The position numbers and the translations under genes are program-made. From assembly GCA_965247815.1 (NCBI GenBank), contig CBDFHW010000006.1:124001-188000 (forward strand): a stretch of 64,000 nt of DNA. The letters are read 5' to 3'. The DNA is from CBDAQA01 sp965247815 (GTDB lineage Bacteria; Planctomycetota; Phycisphaerae; Tepidisphaerales; Tepidisphaeraceae). Under the pieces are notes generated by a model. It ran no database searches, was not told the DNA's origin, and saw only the letters and a program-made list of their open reading frames with translations. Of the stretch, positions 26,939 through 35,427 are shown in pieces. How positions within the stretch are numbered: position 1 is the first letter of the stretch; each line of letters opens with the position of its first letter.

Positions 26939-28383
26939 ACCGACCTCGCTGTCTCGACCGGTAGCGAAAAATAAAAGACTGCGCCGCGGTCCAGCTCGCC
27001 TTCGGCCCAGACAACTCCGCCGAGTCGGTTGATTATACGTTTCACGCTCGCCAAGCCAATTCCGGTTCCTTCGAAGTCCTCGGACCGGTGGAGTCGCTGG
27101 AAGACGCCGAACAATTTCCCGACATAAGCCATGTCAAAGCCTACGCCGTTATCGCGGAAAAAGCAGATCGTTGTCCCCTCTTCGACCAGACGAGTGACGG
27201 ACGGCACGGATGCCGGTGGTGAATCGCAGGTCCCGATTTGAATCACAGCGACGGGACGACGATTCGTGTACTTTACCGCGTTCTGCAACAGATTTTGAAC
27301 CACCAGTTTTAACAGCATGGTGTCGCCCATGACGGTCGGCAAGGGGCCGACCTGCCAGTCAATCTTTCGTTCCCGTACGTCCGGGGCGAGGTCCGCACGG
27401 CACTGCTCGACCAGTACGTTTAAGTCCACGGGGGCAAGCCTGAGGGTGGCCCGTCCGACCCGGGAGAACGCGAGCAGGTCGTCGACCATTCGCCCGGCGA
27501 GCCTGGCGGTGCTGTTAATCGTCTGCAGATTTTCACGATCGTCAGCCGACATCGAAATGGTCGCCGACCGCCCTAGCAGGTCCGAGAACCCGGTGATGTG
27601 TCGCATCGGCGCACGAAGGTCGTGTGAGATGGAATAGCCGAACGCTTCGAGCTCCTTGTTGGCCTCGGCCAGTTCATGGGTGCGATCCGCGACCCGGCGT
27701 TCCAGATCCTGGTTGAAATCGTAGACGGCCGCGATGGCCGTGTCGTACGTTCGGACGATTTCACCGAACTGGTACCGGGAAAGAATCGACAGCAGCCCAC
27801 CGCCGAGCAGCGCGACGGCACCGACAATGCCAAGCGTCAGATGCGACTGGCGCTGGGCCAGGCGAACGCGATCCGCCCGCTGAGTTCCCTGCAGATCCTC
27901 GAGGTGATCGAAGAGTGAGCGAATTGAATCCATTCTTCGTTTGCCAATTCGCGTCATTGCCAGCGCTTGATAGTCACCGCCGGTCTTTCGGAGCTCGATT
28001 TGTTGATTCGCGTATACGAGCCACGCCGTCCGTTGAAAGTTGATTTCGTTCAGGTACTGCTGCTGAACCGCAGTGTCGATCAGCCGCATCAGCTCGTGCG
28101 ACTCGGAATCGATTTTTGGCTTTGCCGCATTGAACGGCTGAAGAAAATCGTCACTTCCGGTGACCAGATAACCGCGGATGCCCGTTTCCAGATCGACTGT
28201 CAGTTTTTGAAGGTGTGTGATACGGGAGAGAACCTGGTCGCTCAGCTCGACTGCTTGAAAACCCGACAGCAGGGTCGAGATTTGCCAGAGTAGCACCGCC
28301 GCCACTGCGATCATCAGAACGACCGGCGCGAGAATCGAAGTTAACAGTAGCCTGCGGAAACTCGCATTCGTCGGCGCGGACAT
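26935..28383 (-). CDS. CHASE3-domain sensor histidine kinase
   Basis: Membrane kinase of 482 residues. A first membrane helix (about 12-34), a periplasmic helical CHASE3 domain (about 40-180, with LETGIRGYLVTG) and a second membrane helix (about 185-205) are followed by a coiled coil. HisKA has H-box YSISHDLRAPMRHI, and the HATPase has N-box LLQNAVKYTN, DNGVGF and GTGIGLASVKRI. All catalytic residues are present. The Bacteriophytochrome-like kinase core without GAF/PHY suggests a chemical or mechanical rather than a light cue, but the signal is unknown. First gene of the operon with the regulator (4-base overlap) and the REC-kinase-REC hybrid. Confidence 0.93.
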   Translation of the reverse strand: MSAPTNASFRRLLLTSILAPVVLMIAVAAVLLWQISTLLSGFQAVELSDQVLSRITHLQKLTVDLETGIRGYLVTGSDDFLQPFNAAKPKIDSESHELMRLIDTAVQQQYLNEINFQRTAWLVYANQQIELRKTGGDYQALAMTRIGKRRMDSIRSLFDHLEDLQGTQRADRVRLAQRQSHLTLGIVGAVALLGGGLLSILSRYQFGEIVRTYDTAIAAVYDFNQDLERRVADRTHELAEANKELEAFGYSISHDLRAPMRHITGFSDLLGRSATISMSADDRENLQTINSTARLAGRMVDDLLAFSRVGRATLRLAPVDLNVLVEQCRADLAPDVRERKIDWQVGPLPTVMGDTMLLKLVVQNLLQNAVKYTNRRPVAVIQIGTCDSPPASVPSVTRLVEEGTTICFFRDNGVGFDMAYVGKLFGVFQRLHRSEDFEGTGIGLASVKRIINRLGGVVWAEGELDRGAVFYFSLPVETARSV

Positions 28384-28417
28384 CGTTGAGGATCATCCGC
28401 GTTTAGCGTTTCATCTG

Positions 28418-29266
28418 TCAATGGCTCTTCACGTAAGCGGCCGAAGAAGAAGAGTGGTCGGCAGTGAGACGGCTCGAGTGTTCGGGCGAAAAATCGACCA
28501 TCCGTTCCAGCACATAGTTAGCCCGGCGAACCGGCGCGACGTCGTAGCCGAACTTCAATAGCCACGGCTTAAAAACAGACGTCAAAACGTTACCGACGTC
28601 TTCGCTTAATTCGTTCTGCCAGCGGCCGACCTTCGAGTTGTAAATATGGTTGTCGTGCAGTTGGGTCACCGGATCAACACGGTGGCTTTCGACGTTGTTG
28701 AATTGTCCCTGCTGGTAGTGTTTCAAGCTCTGGCAAACCTTCAGGCTGCTTTGCAGATTTGTTTCGCCGTCGATGCGCCGCAGAGTTGCGTCGGATACTT
28801 CAACTTCAAGATGCCCGGCGATCCGCCGAATTTCAGCCAGCCGATTCTTCATCATGTCTTCGTAACGCACCATCAACACGTTGCTGCAGCCGCCGTATTC
28901 ATCCATTGCCTGAAAATTGCCCCGAACTCGATCAATGATCCGCGCCATGTCCCACTTCAGGAACATACGATCAGATGCGACGCAGTCGCGCGGGTCTCTG
29001 TAAGTGCAAATTGCCTTCGCGTGGGAGGTCCTCAACCACCGCAACGCCGTCGGCCCGACGAAATGCGCCTTGACTACGGTCGGGCCCTTCGCTGCGCCCG
29101 TATGCATCGCGAGATACTTCTCTAACTCCTCTGAATCCAGAAAAGTGCTCGCAAAGGACTGGCCACGCTGACTTGCGAGCTCGATCGCGAGCTTTCGGCA
29201 TACATTGAACGACCACGTCGAGCCGGATCGAAAAACACCATTACAAATAAATAAAGGTTGCAACAT
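28418..29266 (-). CDS. Sulfotransferase-family protein
   Basis: Protein of 282 residues. The 5'-phosphosulfate-binding loop FRSGSTW is at 12-18 and the 3'-phosphate motif TYRDPRDCVASD is near 105-116, so PAPS binding is likely intact. A region of conserved family pattern, LMVRYEDMM, follows. There is no signal peptide or membrane segment, so it acts in the cytoplasm. The acceptor is unknown. It lies upstream of the signalling operon on the same strand (34 bases before the kinase start), but a functional link is not shown. The gene and its upstream region have lower GC than the surroundings, as also seen for the TPR sulfotransferase. Confidence 0.85.
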   Translation of the reverse strand: MLQPLFICNGVFRSGSTWSFNVCRKLAIELASQRGQSFASTFLDSEELEKYLAMHTGAAKGPTVVKAHFVGPTALRWLRTSHAKAICTYRDPRDCVASDRMFLKWDMARIIDRVRGNFQAMDEYGGCSNVLMVRYEDMMKNRLAEIRRIAGHLEVEVSDATLRRIDGETNLQSSLKVCQSLKHYQQGQFNNVESHRVDPVTQLHDNHIYNSKVGRWQNELSEDVGNVLTSVFKPWLLKFGYDVAPVRRANYVLERMVDFSPEHSSRLTADHSSSSAAYVKSH

Positions 29267-29507
29267 CTGGACGAAAGGATATGTGGCAACAGGGCAAAAG
29301 TCTAATTAAATATTACATAAGTTGTTATACGATAATACTTTAGAATAACTAGGTTGAAATACCTAACGCCGCTAATCGGACATGTACAATCGCGTAGTTT
29401 TTAACGGTTTAGATCAGTAATTTTGCTTGGCAGTTTCAGCTTTTTTCGACCTGTGGCTGCGGAAAACAAAAGCAAGCACGGCATGACATCTGCGACTTCG
29501 AAAAGAA

Positions 29508-30021
29508 ATGCGAACGTCCGACTCAATGGCTATATCGCGTCACCTATCACGAACGCACGGTTTGGCTGCGGTGATGGTTCTCCTGCTCGGCACCAGCGGA
29601 TGTGTCACGGCTTCCCTGGCAACGGTGGGGACGATCTTGGGCGCGGTCGGCTCGGCCGCGTCGACCGGGGCCGACGTGTACAAGCTAGGTAAGCTTGACG
29701 GGGCTGTGATGGCCAACTTCACCGACGCGAAACAGGCGACCCGACTGGCAGCCTGCGAACTGGGCCTTGAGTTGGCAACAGACGGATCGGCTACAGAACC
29801 CGCAGTGTGGATCGCCCAGTTGCTGGACGACCAGAAAACGAGAGATCGACGTTCGGATCGAACAACGTGCTGCTCGGCTGTGTCTCTGCCGCGTTGACGT
29901 AGGATTTTTCGGATCCGAGCCGACCGCAAAGCTGGTCCTTGAACGCATCCGCGAAAACCTGCCTCAGCAGCAGCCAGAAAAACTCCGTCATCCAACCGAA
30001 CGTGCGACGGAAAAGCTCTGA
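29508..30021 (+). pseudogene. Frameshifted DUF3568-like exported/lipoprotein gene
   Basis: Two overlapping frames together give one sensible protein of about 170 residues. The first part (29508 to about 29834) has a signal-peptide-like N-terminus ending LLLGTSGC, a Gly/Ala-rich hydrophobic stretch and KLDGAVMANFTDAKQATRLA. The second part (from about 29839, frame +1) continues REIDVRIEQ, DVGFFGSEPTAKLVLERIR and the stop at 30021. The join falls at an AAAA run at 29835-29838: removing one A restores DDQKREIDVRIE. The family resemblance is to small DUF3568-type proteins, from memory. It may be a real pseudogene, a sequencing error, or slippage. Without the shift the first frame stops at 29897. 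Confidence 0.6.
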
Positions 30022-30048
30022 GGGAAAAAGAGTTTCTGAGGAAATGCA

Positions 30049-30075
30049 GAAACGCTCGGCAAAGCCGAGCGTTTC
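30049..30075 (-). terminator. Strong hairpin downstream of tRNA-Glu, likely terminator
   Basis: A perfect 12-bp stem, GAAACGCTCGGC with GCCGAGCGTTTC and a 3-base loop. On the minus strand it follows the tRNA by 32 bases; on the plus strand it follows the frameshifted gene by 27. No long T run follows on either strand, so it may be a weak bidirectional terminator. Confidence 0.55.
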
Positions 30076-30107
30076 CGATGACCAACGACATCTCGCGATG
30101 CCTCGAG

Positions 30108-30180
30108 TGACCCCAGCGGGATTCGAACCCGCGTCGCGGCCGTGAAAGGGCCGTGTCCTGGGCCTCTAGACGATGGGGCC
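30108..30180 (-). tRNA. tRNA-Glu (anticodon TTC)
   Basis: A 73-base cloverleaf on the minus strand. The acceptor stem is GGCCCCA with TGGGGTC (one G-T pair), the discriminator A is at 30108, and the D arm starts TCGTCTAGAGGCC. The anticodon loop is CTTTCAC, giving anticodon TTC. The T arm is GCGGGTTCGAATCCCGC. CCA is not encoded. Confidence 0.93.
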
Positions 30181-30348
30181 ATTCTCTCAAACAGCGAACG
30201 GCTGCCCAGGAAGGACGGACAGTATGCGGATAATCACCACGACGTCAATTCAGACCTCGAATCGAAAAACGTGAAACCATTGCCGCACTAAATTGCTACG
30301 GCGGGCCCTGCTGTTTCGCACGTCCTTCCCGCGCAGTACCTTCTGAGG

Positions 30349-31092
30349 ATGCTCTCTTATTTCAAGTTCCGCCAGGACCTGTTCGCCCCGTCGCCGGCGA
30401 AGGACATTTATATCAAGCGGCCGCCCGGTCGCGGGTGGCCGGAAGAATGCCCGCCGATCCGGTCGGCCAACGCGTTCGGGTTCGATCTCCTGGCGAATTT
30501 CGATCTGACGTTCGTTCAGTCGAAGGGGCAATGGCGGGTGGTCAAAGACCTGACGCTGCAGAGCGATTTCGACTACGCCGGCAGCGAAGAGGCGGCAGGC
30601 AAACCGCTCACGCAGCAATACGCATGGTTCTGGGAAAAGGGGCAGAAGATCCCCCACGTGATCAGCGACAACGTCTACCGTGAGATTCGGAACCAGGTAA
30701 AAGTCAGCTCGTTTCTGTTCCTCAAAACCGATCCGAACGAGCTGCTGATGATGACCGATGTCCCGAACCTGGCCCGGCCGTGGCGGGCGATCACCGCGCT
30801 GATCGAAACCGACTGGTACCCGGCCAGCTACCCGTGGCATTGCGTGATCGAACTCGATAAGTCACAGAAACGGATCGCGATCAAGAAAGGCGACCCGCTT
30901 TGCCGGGTGATTCCGGTCCGCCGGGATACGTATTTCGCCCAGCAGATGTCGCCCGCGAACTTCGACGATTTTTTCGCCCGGGGCCAGCAATGGCTCAGCA
31001 CCCACGGCACGTTCGAACACGAAGGCGTCGCCGACATCACCCGCACGTACGTGAAGCAGCAGGCCAAGAGCAAGTTCGTCGTGATGACCTGA
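30349..31092 (+). CDS. Conserved hypothetical protein (DUF6065-like)
   Basis: Soluble protein of 247 residues without signal peptide or membrane segments. Features are an aromatic-rich start (MLSYFKFRQDLF), an FGFDLLANFD stretch, a central PWRAITALIETDWYPASYPW and a CRVIPVRRD region. The pattern of polar N-terminal half followed by a WYP/PW segment and an IxKGDPLxRV-like strand recalls DUF6065 proteins, but I rate that match as tentative. Function is unknown. It stands alone on the plus strand after the tRNA. Confidence 0.65.
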   Translation: MLSYFKFRQDLFAPSPAKDIYIKRPPGRGWPEECPPIRSANAFGFDLLANFDLTFVQSKGQWRVVKDLTLQSDFDYAGSEEAAGKPLTQQYAWFWEKGQKIPHVISDNVYREIRNQVKVSSFLFLKTDPNELLMMTDVPNLARPWRAITALIETDWYPASYPWHCVIELDKSQKRIAIKKGDPLCRVIPVRRDTYFAQQMSPANFDDFFARGQQWLSTHGTFEHEGVADITRTYVKQQAKSKFVVMT

Positions 31093-31244
31093 GACCCCGG
31101 GTCTGATAATGCTGTCGATTCCGCTCAGCCGCAGGGCCCCGCCGTATGCGATTCTTCAGCACGCCAACGGTTCTCAGGTCGCCTCCGCAAAAACCCGATT
31201 CTTTCCTTAGCGATCCGTCTTTCATGGATCGCCCGGGAGAACGC

Positions 31245-31622
31245 ATGCTACGACGACACGTGCTGATTTCATTGTTGTTTGCGGTAACGGTGATCGCAGT
31301 CTTCGACGCCTGCCACGCCCAGGGCGGCAGCCTCGGCTCTCTGCTGGGAATGATCACCCGGCTCAGCATGACCGGGCTCGTCATCGTTCTGTTCCTCGGC
31401 GGTTCATTATTGCTGCAACGCTGGATGGCCCATCAGGAAAACGCCCGGCTGTGCCGCGTCCGCCCCGCCCGCCCGCCGGGGCCGGGCAAGTTCAAAGTGA
31501 TTGGAAACGACAGAGACACGCGGTTAGAGACCATCGAATTCATCTTCGCCGATTCCCCCGAGCACGCGGCCACGAAAGTGGGTCTGAAAGGCGTCGACGT
31601 CCGCACCGTCGACGAAGTCTGA
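31245..31622 (+). CDS. Small membrane protein, function unknown
   Basis: A 125-residue protein. A signal-like first helix (HVLISLLFAVTVIAVFDA), a short Gly-rich loop and a second helix (LSMTGLVIVLFLGGSLLL) are followed by a basic cytoplasmic-type segment and a soluble tail of about 45 residues (KFKVIGNDRDTRLETIEF). I use the ATG at 31245, which has GGGAG upstream; an in-frame ATG at 31146 would put 33 atypical residues ahead of the helix. No family is recognised. It is 152 bases after the DUF6065-like gene. Confidence 0.65.
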   Translation: MLRRHVLISLLFAVTVIAVFDACHAQGGSLGSLLGMITRLSMTGLVIVLFLGGSLLLQRWMAHQENARLCRVRPARPPGPGKFKVIGNDRDTRLETIEFIFADSPEHAATKVGLKGVDVRTVDEV

Positions 31623-31694
31623 GCCGACTGCTAATAAACACGAAACGCGCGGAATTCGTGCGGTCAAATCCTTCACAGCCAAACTCGCGATTAA

Positions 31695-31778
31695 AAACGG
31701 TGTCCGACACCGTTTCTATAAAAGCTGATGCACCTGAGATTTCGGTTATATGCAATTAAACGGTGTCCGACACCGTTT
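31695..31778. repeat. Pair of identical perfect palindromes
   Basis: The 21-base palindrome with core ACGGTGTCCGACACCGT, flanked by AA and TT, occurs at 31695-31715 and again at 31758-31778, 42 bases apart. Each has 10-base arms around a central C. The form is that of REP-type palindromes associated with REP-associated tyrosine transposases in many genomes; no such transposase is in this window. Confidence 0.8.
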
Positions 31779-31799
31779 TCTCGTATGATCCTTAATACG

Positions 31800-31880
31800 C
31801 CGAGACCGGGGGGCCGCGGATTGGATTGGTCGGTGCGCAATTGGCAGTTTGATCCCCGCCCTGCCGGGACGGCGCTAAAC
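31800..31880 (+). repeat. Convergent-junction repeat, copy C
   Basis: Diverged copy: it begins CCGAGACCGGGGGGCCGCGG, and its 3' part has ATCCCCGCCCTGCCGGGACG then GCGCTAAAC. The middle differs from copies B and E, while both GC-rich ends are kept. Confidence 0.75.
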
Positions 31881-31961
31881 GATCAGGGGTTGATGTAAAA
31901 CGCGTGAACTGAATTGAAACGTCTATAAAATTCGCGTGACCATACGGACCGAGCGCGCGAT

Positions 31962-33041
31962 TCAGCTTTGACCTGTGCCACTGCATTGTCGAATCGACAT
32001 CTCGATCATCCGCCCCAGCACCGGCCAGCGTAATCGGTGTGGGTAGGCAATCTCGCAAAAAGCCGTCGCGGCAACGCCCCGCACCGACGCCTCGTACGCG
32101 ACCCTTAGATAGAACGGCGTCGCGTCGACCACCCGTGGCGCACTCAATCGCAACGGACCGATCGACAGATGCTCCGGGTACCGCAACAACGTCGCAGTAC
32201 GCCCGGCCCAGTTGGCGTGCACACCTTCGACGGCGATCTCACGCGACCCCATGGCGTCCGACTCGAGCAGGTGAATTTCGTCCGGCCCGTGCTTCGGCTG
32301 CGCGTAATGGAAGACCATCACATGATCGTCTAACAGAACGCGCCCCCACATCCACCGCTTTAACCCGGGCCCGATCGGACCGGTGCCGAAATTGTGGTCG
32401 TGGTACCCCCCGCCGTTAAACTCCAACCGCAGCGGCGTTGCCGCGTCGGCGAGCGTTACTGTACCACTGACTTCGCACAACGGATTAGCGAGCACCCACT
32501 GGTGGTCGGCCCCGCTCCAGGAACGGGAAAAGAACGTTCGCTGCATGGCGGGGTGAGCCAACTTCGGCTGGAACCGCAGCGTCGCTGACAGGGTCTGGTT
32601 TTCCAGAAATTTGGGCCCCCTGCCGGTTAAGACCCACGGAATGCCTTCGAGCTTCAGATTTAAACAGCCATCAGCATCGGTCCACATCCGATTCGGCCCG
32701 ATCACTACGCGCGGTTGATCGGCATCCGCATCGAACTGATCTGTCGGGTATTGCGACACGAATTGCGCGACGATTTTGTCGCCGCGATAGAGCACGAAGT
32801 AAACGCAGGGAAAGTCGGCCGGCAACGGCGGCGCGTGCCGGGTCGGCCGGGATCGGTATCGGGCATAAGCTCGCAGGTAGCCGGGATGAAAAACGAACCC
32901 CTGAAAAAAGATCGCGACGATGCGGTATTCACCGCCGGCATCGTCGGCATCGAAATACCACCACTCGTACCCGCCGGGCGCGGTCACCCGGTGCCAGGCG
33001 TCGGGGGTTTCGGTCGAGGTAAAAAGCGGCGTGATCGTCAT
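31962..33041 (-). CDS. CrtC/AttH-like lipocalin-fold protein (carotenoid 1,2-hydratase family)
   Basis: Protein of 359 residues with no signal peptide. GGYEWWYFDADDAGG near the N-terminus and GGGYHDHNFGTGP near residue 225 are the two hallmark motifs of the CrtC/AttH family, which has two lipocalin-like barrels. WMWGRVLLDDHVMVFHYAQP fits the second domain. Family members hydrate carotenoid end groups (CrtC) or act on other hydrophobic substrates, so the exact substrate here is open; no carotenoid genes are nearby. I start at 33041 (MTITPL); an ATG at 33083 is in frame. A GC-rich hairpin lies upstream, between it and the divergent ABC transporter gene. Confidence 0.75.
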   Translation of the reverse strand: MTITPLFTSTETPDAWHRVTAPGGYEWWYFDADDAGGEYRIVAIFFQGFVFHPGYLRAYARYRSRPTRHAPPLPADFPCVYFVLYRGDKIVAQFVSQYPTDQFDADADQPRVVIGPNRMWTDADGCLNLKLEGIPWVLTGRGPKFLENQTLSATLRFQPKLAHPAMQRTFFSRSWSGADHQWVLANPLCEVSGTVTLADAATPLRLEFNGGGYHDHNFGTGPIGPGLKRWMWGRVLLDDHVMVFHYAQPKHGPDEIHLLESDAMGSREIAVEGVHANWAGRTATLLRYPEHLSIGPLRLSAPRVVDATPFYLRVAYEASVRGVAATAFCEIAYPHRLRWPVLGRMIEMSIRQCSGTGQS

Positions 33042-33116
33042 GCGAACCGCGAGAGCATTGCAGATTTCCCGGATCGTTTCCACCCACGTCGGAGTCGAAC
33101 GCTTCTTAACCGGGAG

Positions 33117-33155
33117 CGCTCCGCGGGCTAAAGCCTGGCTTTAGCCCGCGGAGCG
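33117..33155. repeat. Perfect 19-bp inverted repeat hairpin
   Basis: Arms CGCTCCGCGGGCTAAAGCC (33117-33135) and its exact complement (33137-33155) are separated by one base. The GGGCTAAAGCC core is typical of REP-like intergenic palindromes. It sits between two divergent gene starts, so it is not a terminator for either. Confidence 0.85.
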
Positions 33156-33252
33156 TTGGTCGCGAAATCGCTCGCTCGAATCGTAGACCGTTCGAGCCGT
33201 CATAAGCCATGCGGCTTTGGACCGACCACGCCGGTTCGCTACACTCTCGGCC

Positions 33253-34743
33253 ATGCCCGACCCCGTGCTTCGAACCGAGACTGTCACGCGTGCATTCGGG
33301 GCCGTCCGTGCGCTCGACGGCGTCTCGATCGACCTATACCCCGGCGAAGTCCATTGCGTCGTCGGTGAAAACGGCGCGGGCAAGTCGACGCTGATGAAGA
33401 TCCTCAGCGGGATGGAACGGCCGGACGACGGGCAGATTATTCTGCGGGGCCAGCCCGTGCACCTGAGGACGCCACTGGACGCGCAGCGTCAGGGGATCGC
33501 GATGATCCACCAGGAACTGAACCTGGTGGACGAGCTTTCGGTGGCCGACAACATTTTCCTGGGCCGTGAGAAAACCACTGCCGGCTGGGTGCACGCCAGC
33601 GCGACACGCGCCGCTGCCAAAGAACTGTTGCACGCCGTGCGGTGCGACGTTGATCCGGCGACCGTGGTCCGCCAGTTGTCGGTGGCCGAAAAGCAGATGG
33701 TCGAAATCGCCAAGGCGGTGTCGACCCGCGCGTCGGTGCTGATCATGGACGAACCGACGGCGGTGTTAAGCGGGCGTGAGACCGCCGCGTTGTACACGCT
33801 GATCGGACAGCTTCGCGGTGAAGGCGTCGCGATCGTTTTCATCTCACACTTGTTGCCCGAGGTGCTCCGGCTCGCCGACCGCGTCACGGTAATGCGGGAC
33901 GGCCGGGTGGTCGAAACGATGGACGCGACGAAGGTGCGCGAGATCGGCGAGCGCGGGCTCGCCAGCCGAATGGTCGGCCGGCCCATGGCTGATCATTTTC
34001 CGCCGCGAAAACCGGCCACTGACCAAATCGCGATCGAGGTGAGCAACCTGTCCGTGCCGGGCAAGGTCGACGACGTTTCGTTCACCGTTCGCAAGGGCGA
34101 GATCCTGGGGTTCGCGGGTTTGATCGGTGCGGGCCGGACCGAGATGGCCGAGGCGATCTGCGGGTTGCGAACAAAATCCTCCGGCACGATCACGCTGGAA
34201 GGGTTGCCGGTGAAGATTCGCAGCGTCCGCGAGTCGACCCGCACGGGGCTGGCGTATCTGTCCGAGGACCGCAAGGGCTCGGGCCTCACACTGGCGATGA
34301 GCATCACGGCCAACACCACGCTGGCGTCATTGAAGCGGTACTGCCATCCGTTCATCAGCCAGAAACAGGAAGCCGCGACCGCCCGCCGGCGGGTCGCGGA
34401 GCTGAAGATCAAGGTCGGCAACGTCGGCGACCCAGTGTCGTCTTTAAGCGGCGGTAATCAGCAGAAAGTCGCGCTCGCGAAATGGCTGGAGATCAGCCCG
34501 CGGGTGTTGTTCATCGACGAGCCGACCCGCGGCGTCGACATCGGTGCCAAAGAGCAGATCTACCAGCTGATCCAGTCGTTGACACAGCAGGGCATGGCTT
34601 GCATTCTCATCAGTTCGGAGCTGAACGAGGTGATCGGGTTGAGCCATCGCATCGCCGTCATGCGAGCCGGGCGAATCGCGACGACCATGCAAGCCGACTC
34701 GGCAACCGAGGAGTCGATCATGCACGCGGCGGCGGGACTGTAG
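33253..34743 (+). CDS. Sugar ABC transporter ATP-binding protein (RbsA/MglA type)
   Basis: ATPase of 496 residues with two fused ABC domains, as in ribose/galactose importers. Domain 1 has Walker A GENGAGKST, the signature-like LSVAEKQMVEI and Walker B LIMDEPTAVL. Domain 2 (from about 265) has the degenerate Walker A GLIGAGRTE, signature LSGGNQQK and Walker B LFIDEPTRGVD; degeneration of the second site is normal for this family. It powers import through the permease at 35428 with the binding protein at 36585. An Uma2 gene lies between it and the permease. Start at 33253 chosen by family length. Substrate not determinable; neighbouring DUF1080 genes point to a sugar. Confidence 0.95.
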   Translation: MPDPVLRTETVTRAFGAVRALDGVSIDLYPGEVHCVVGENGAGKSTLMKILSGMERPDDGQIILRGQPVHLRTPLDAQRQGIAMIHQELNLVDELSVADNIFLGREKTTAGWVHASATRAAAKELLHAVRCDVDPATVVRQLSVAEKQMVEIAKAVSTRASVLIMDEPTAVLSGRETAALYTLIGQLRGEGVAIVFISHLLPEVLRLADRVTVMRDGRVVETMDATKVREIGERGLASRMVGRPMADHFPPRKPATDQIAIEVSNLSVPGKVDDVSFTVRKGEILGFAGLIGAGRTEMAEAICGLRTKSSGTITLEGLPVKIRSVRESTRTGLAYLSEDRKGSGLTLAMSITANTTLASLKRYCHPFISQKQEAATARRRVAELKIKVGNVGDPVSSLSGGNQQKVALAKWLEISPRVLFIDEPTRGVDIGAKEQIYQLIQSLTQQGMACILISSELNEVIGLSHRIAVMRAGRIATTMQADSATEESIMHAAAGL

Positions 34744-34788
34744 TGCACGAAATTCGCCGCCGGTGGGACACGTGGTAAAGTGAAGCAA

Positions 34789-35403
34789 ATGGAACAACCA
34801 GTCGCAAAGCAATCCCGCCGAATGTCCGAAGAGGAATATCTTCGATTCGAAGAGGCCGCGGTGACGAAGCACGAGTATCGCAACGGCGAAATCGTCGACA
34901 TGGCCGTGGGCACGTATCAACATGCCCAGATTGCCTCGAACCTAGTCCGAAGACTGGGCAATCAGATTGATGGTAAGGCGTGCGCACCGTTGGGTAGCGA
35001 CTTGCGCGTCCGGATTTATCGAACAGGCAGTTATTATTATCCCGACGTAAGCATTGTCTGCGGGTCACCGATTTATGATCCGCCGGACACACGATCTACG
35101 ATTTCCAACCCGCAGGTCGTCATTGAAGTGACTTCCGCGTCGACCGAAGGCTTAGATCGGGGCGAAACATTCTACGACTACATGCGGATCGAGTCGCTGC
35201 AGGAATATGTCCTGGTGTCGCAGGACCGCGTCCGGGTCAGCACGTTTTATCGTCAGGCTGACGGCATCTGGGCGTTCGGTCCTTCTGCCGACAGTATGGA
35301 TCAATCCGTCGCTTTCCGGACGCTCGGGATTGAGTTGCCGCTGTCGGAGATTTACGCCGGAGTCGAATTGCAGCCCGTCCCACCGAAACCCGAGCCGGTA
35401 TAA
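34789..35403 (+). CDS. Uma2-family PD-(D/E)XK-like protein
   Basis: Protein of 204 residues matching the Uma2 (DUF820) family. It has the opening MSEEEYLRFEE, HEYRNGEIVDM, DLRVRI, YYYPDVSIVCG and PQVVIEVTSAST. The Asp in the YYPDV motif and the Glu-Val in VVIEV are the metal-binding positions of the predicted restriction-endonuclease-like fold. The biological role of Uma2 proteins is not settled; planctomycetes and cyanobacteria carry many. It sits 45 bases after the ABC ATPase and 24 bases before the permease, on the same strand, which is unusual. ATG at 34789 chosen; a GTG at 34780 is possible. Confidence 0.9.
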   Translation: MEQPVAKQSRRMSEEEYLRFEEAAVTKHEYRNGEIVDMAVGTYQHAQIASNLVRRLGNQIDGKACAPLGSDLRVRIYRTGSYYYPDVSIVCGSPIYDPPDTRSTISNPQVVIEVTSASTEGLDRGETFYDYMRIESLQEYVLVSQDRVRVSTFYRQADGIWAFGPSADSMDQSVAFRTLGIELPLSEIYAGVELQPVPPKPEPV

Positions 35404-35427
35404 CTTCTGACCTTGAACTCCCCCGAC

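Larger units (their letters stand above)
31623..31961. other. Convergent intergenic region with two repeat types
   Basis: A 339-base gap between a plus-strand membrane protein gene and the minus-strand CrtC/AttH-like gene. It contains two identical palindromes (31695-31715 and 31758-31778) and copy C of the convergent-junction repeat (31800-31880). No coding region is supported. Confidence 0.6.

Noticed and set aside
29939..30145. Small plus-strand frame over the tRNA-Glu region
   Set aside because: It reads through a hairpin and the complement of a complete tRNA cloverleaf.
31695..31778. A minimal CRISPR array
   Set aside because: Only two repeat units, each a perfect palindrome of 21 bases, with one 42-base spacer and no cas genes nearby.
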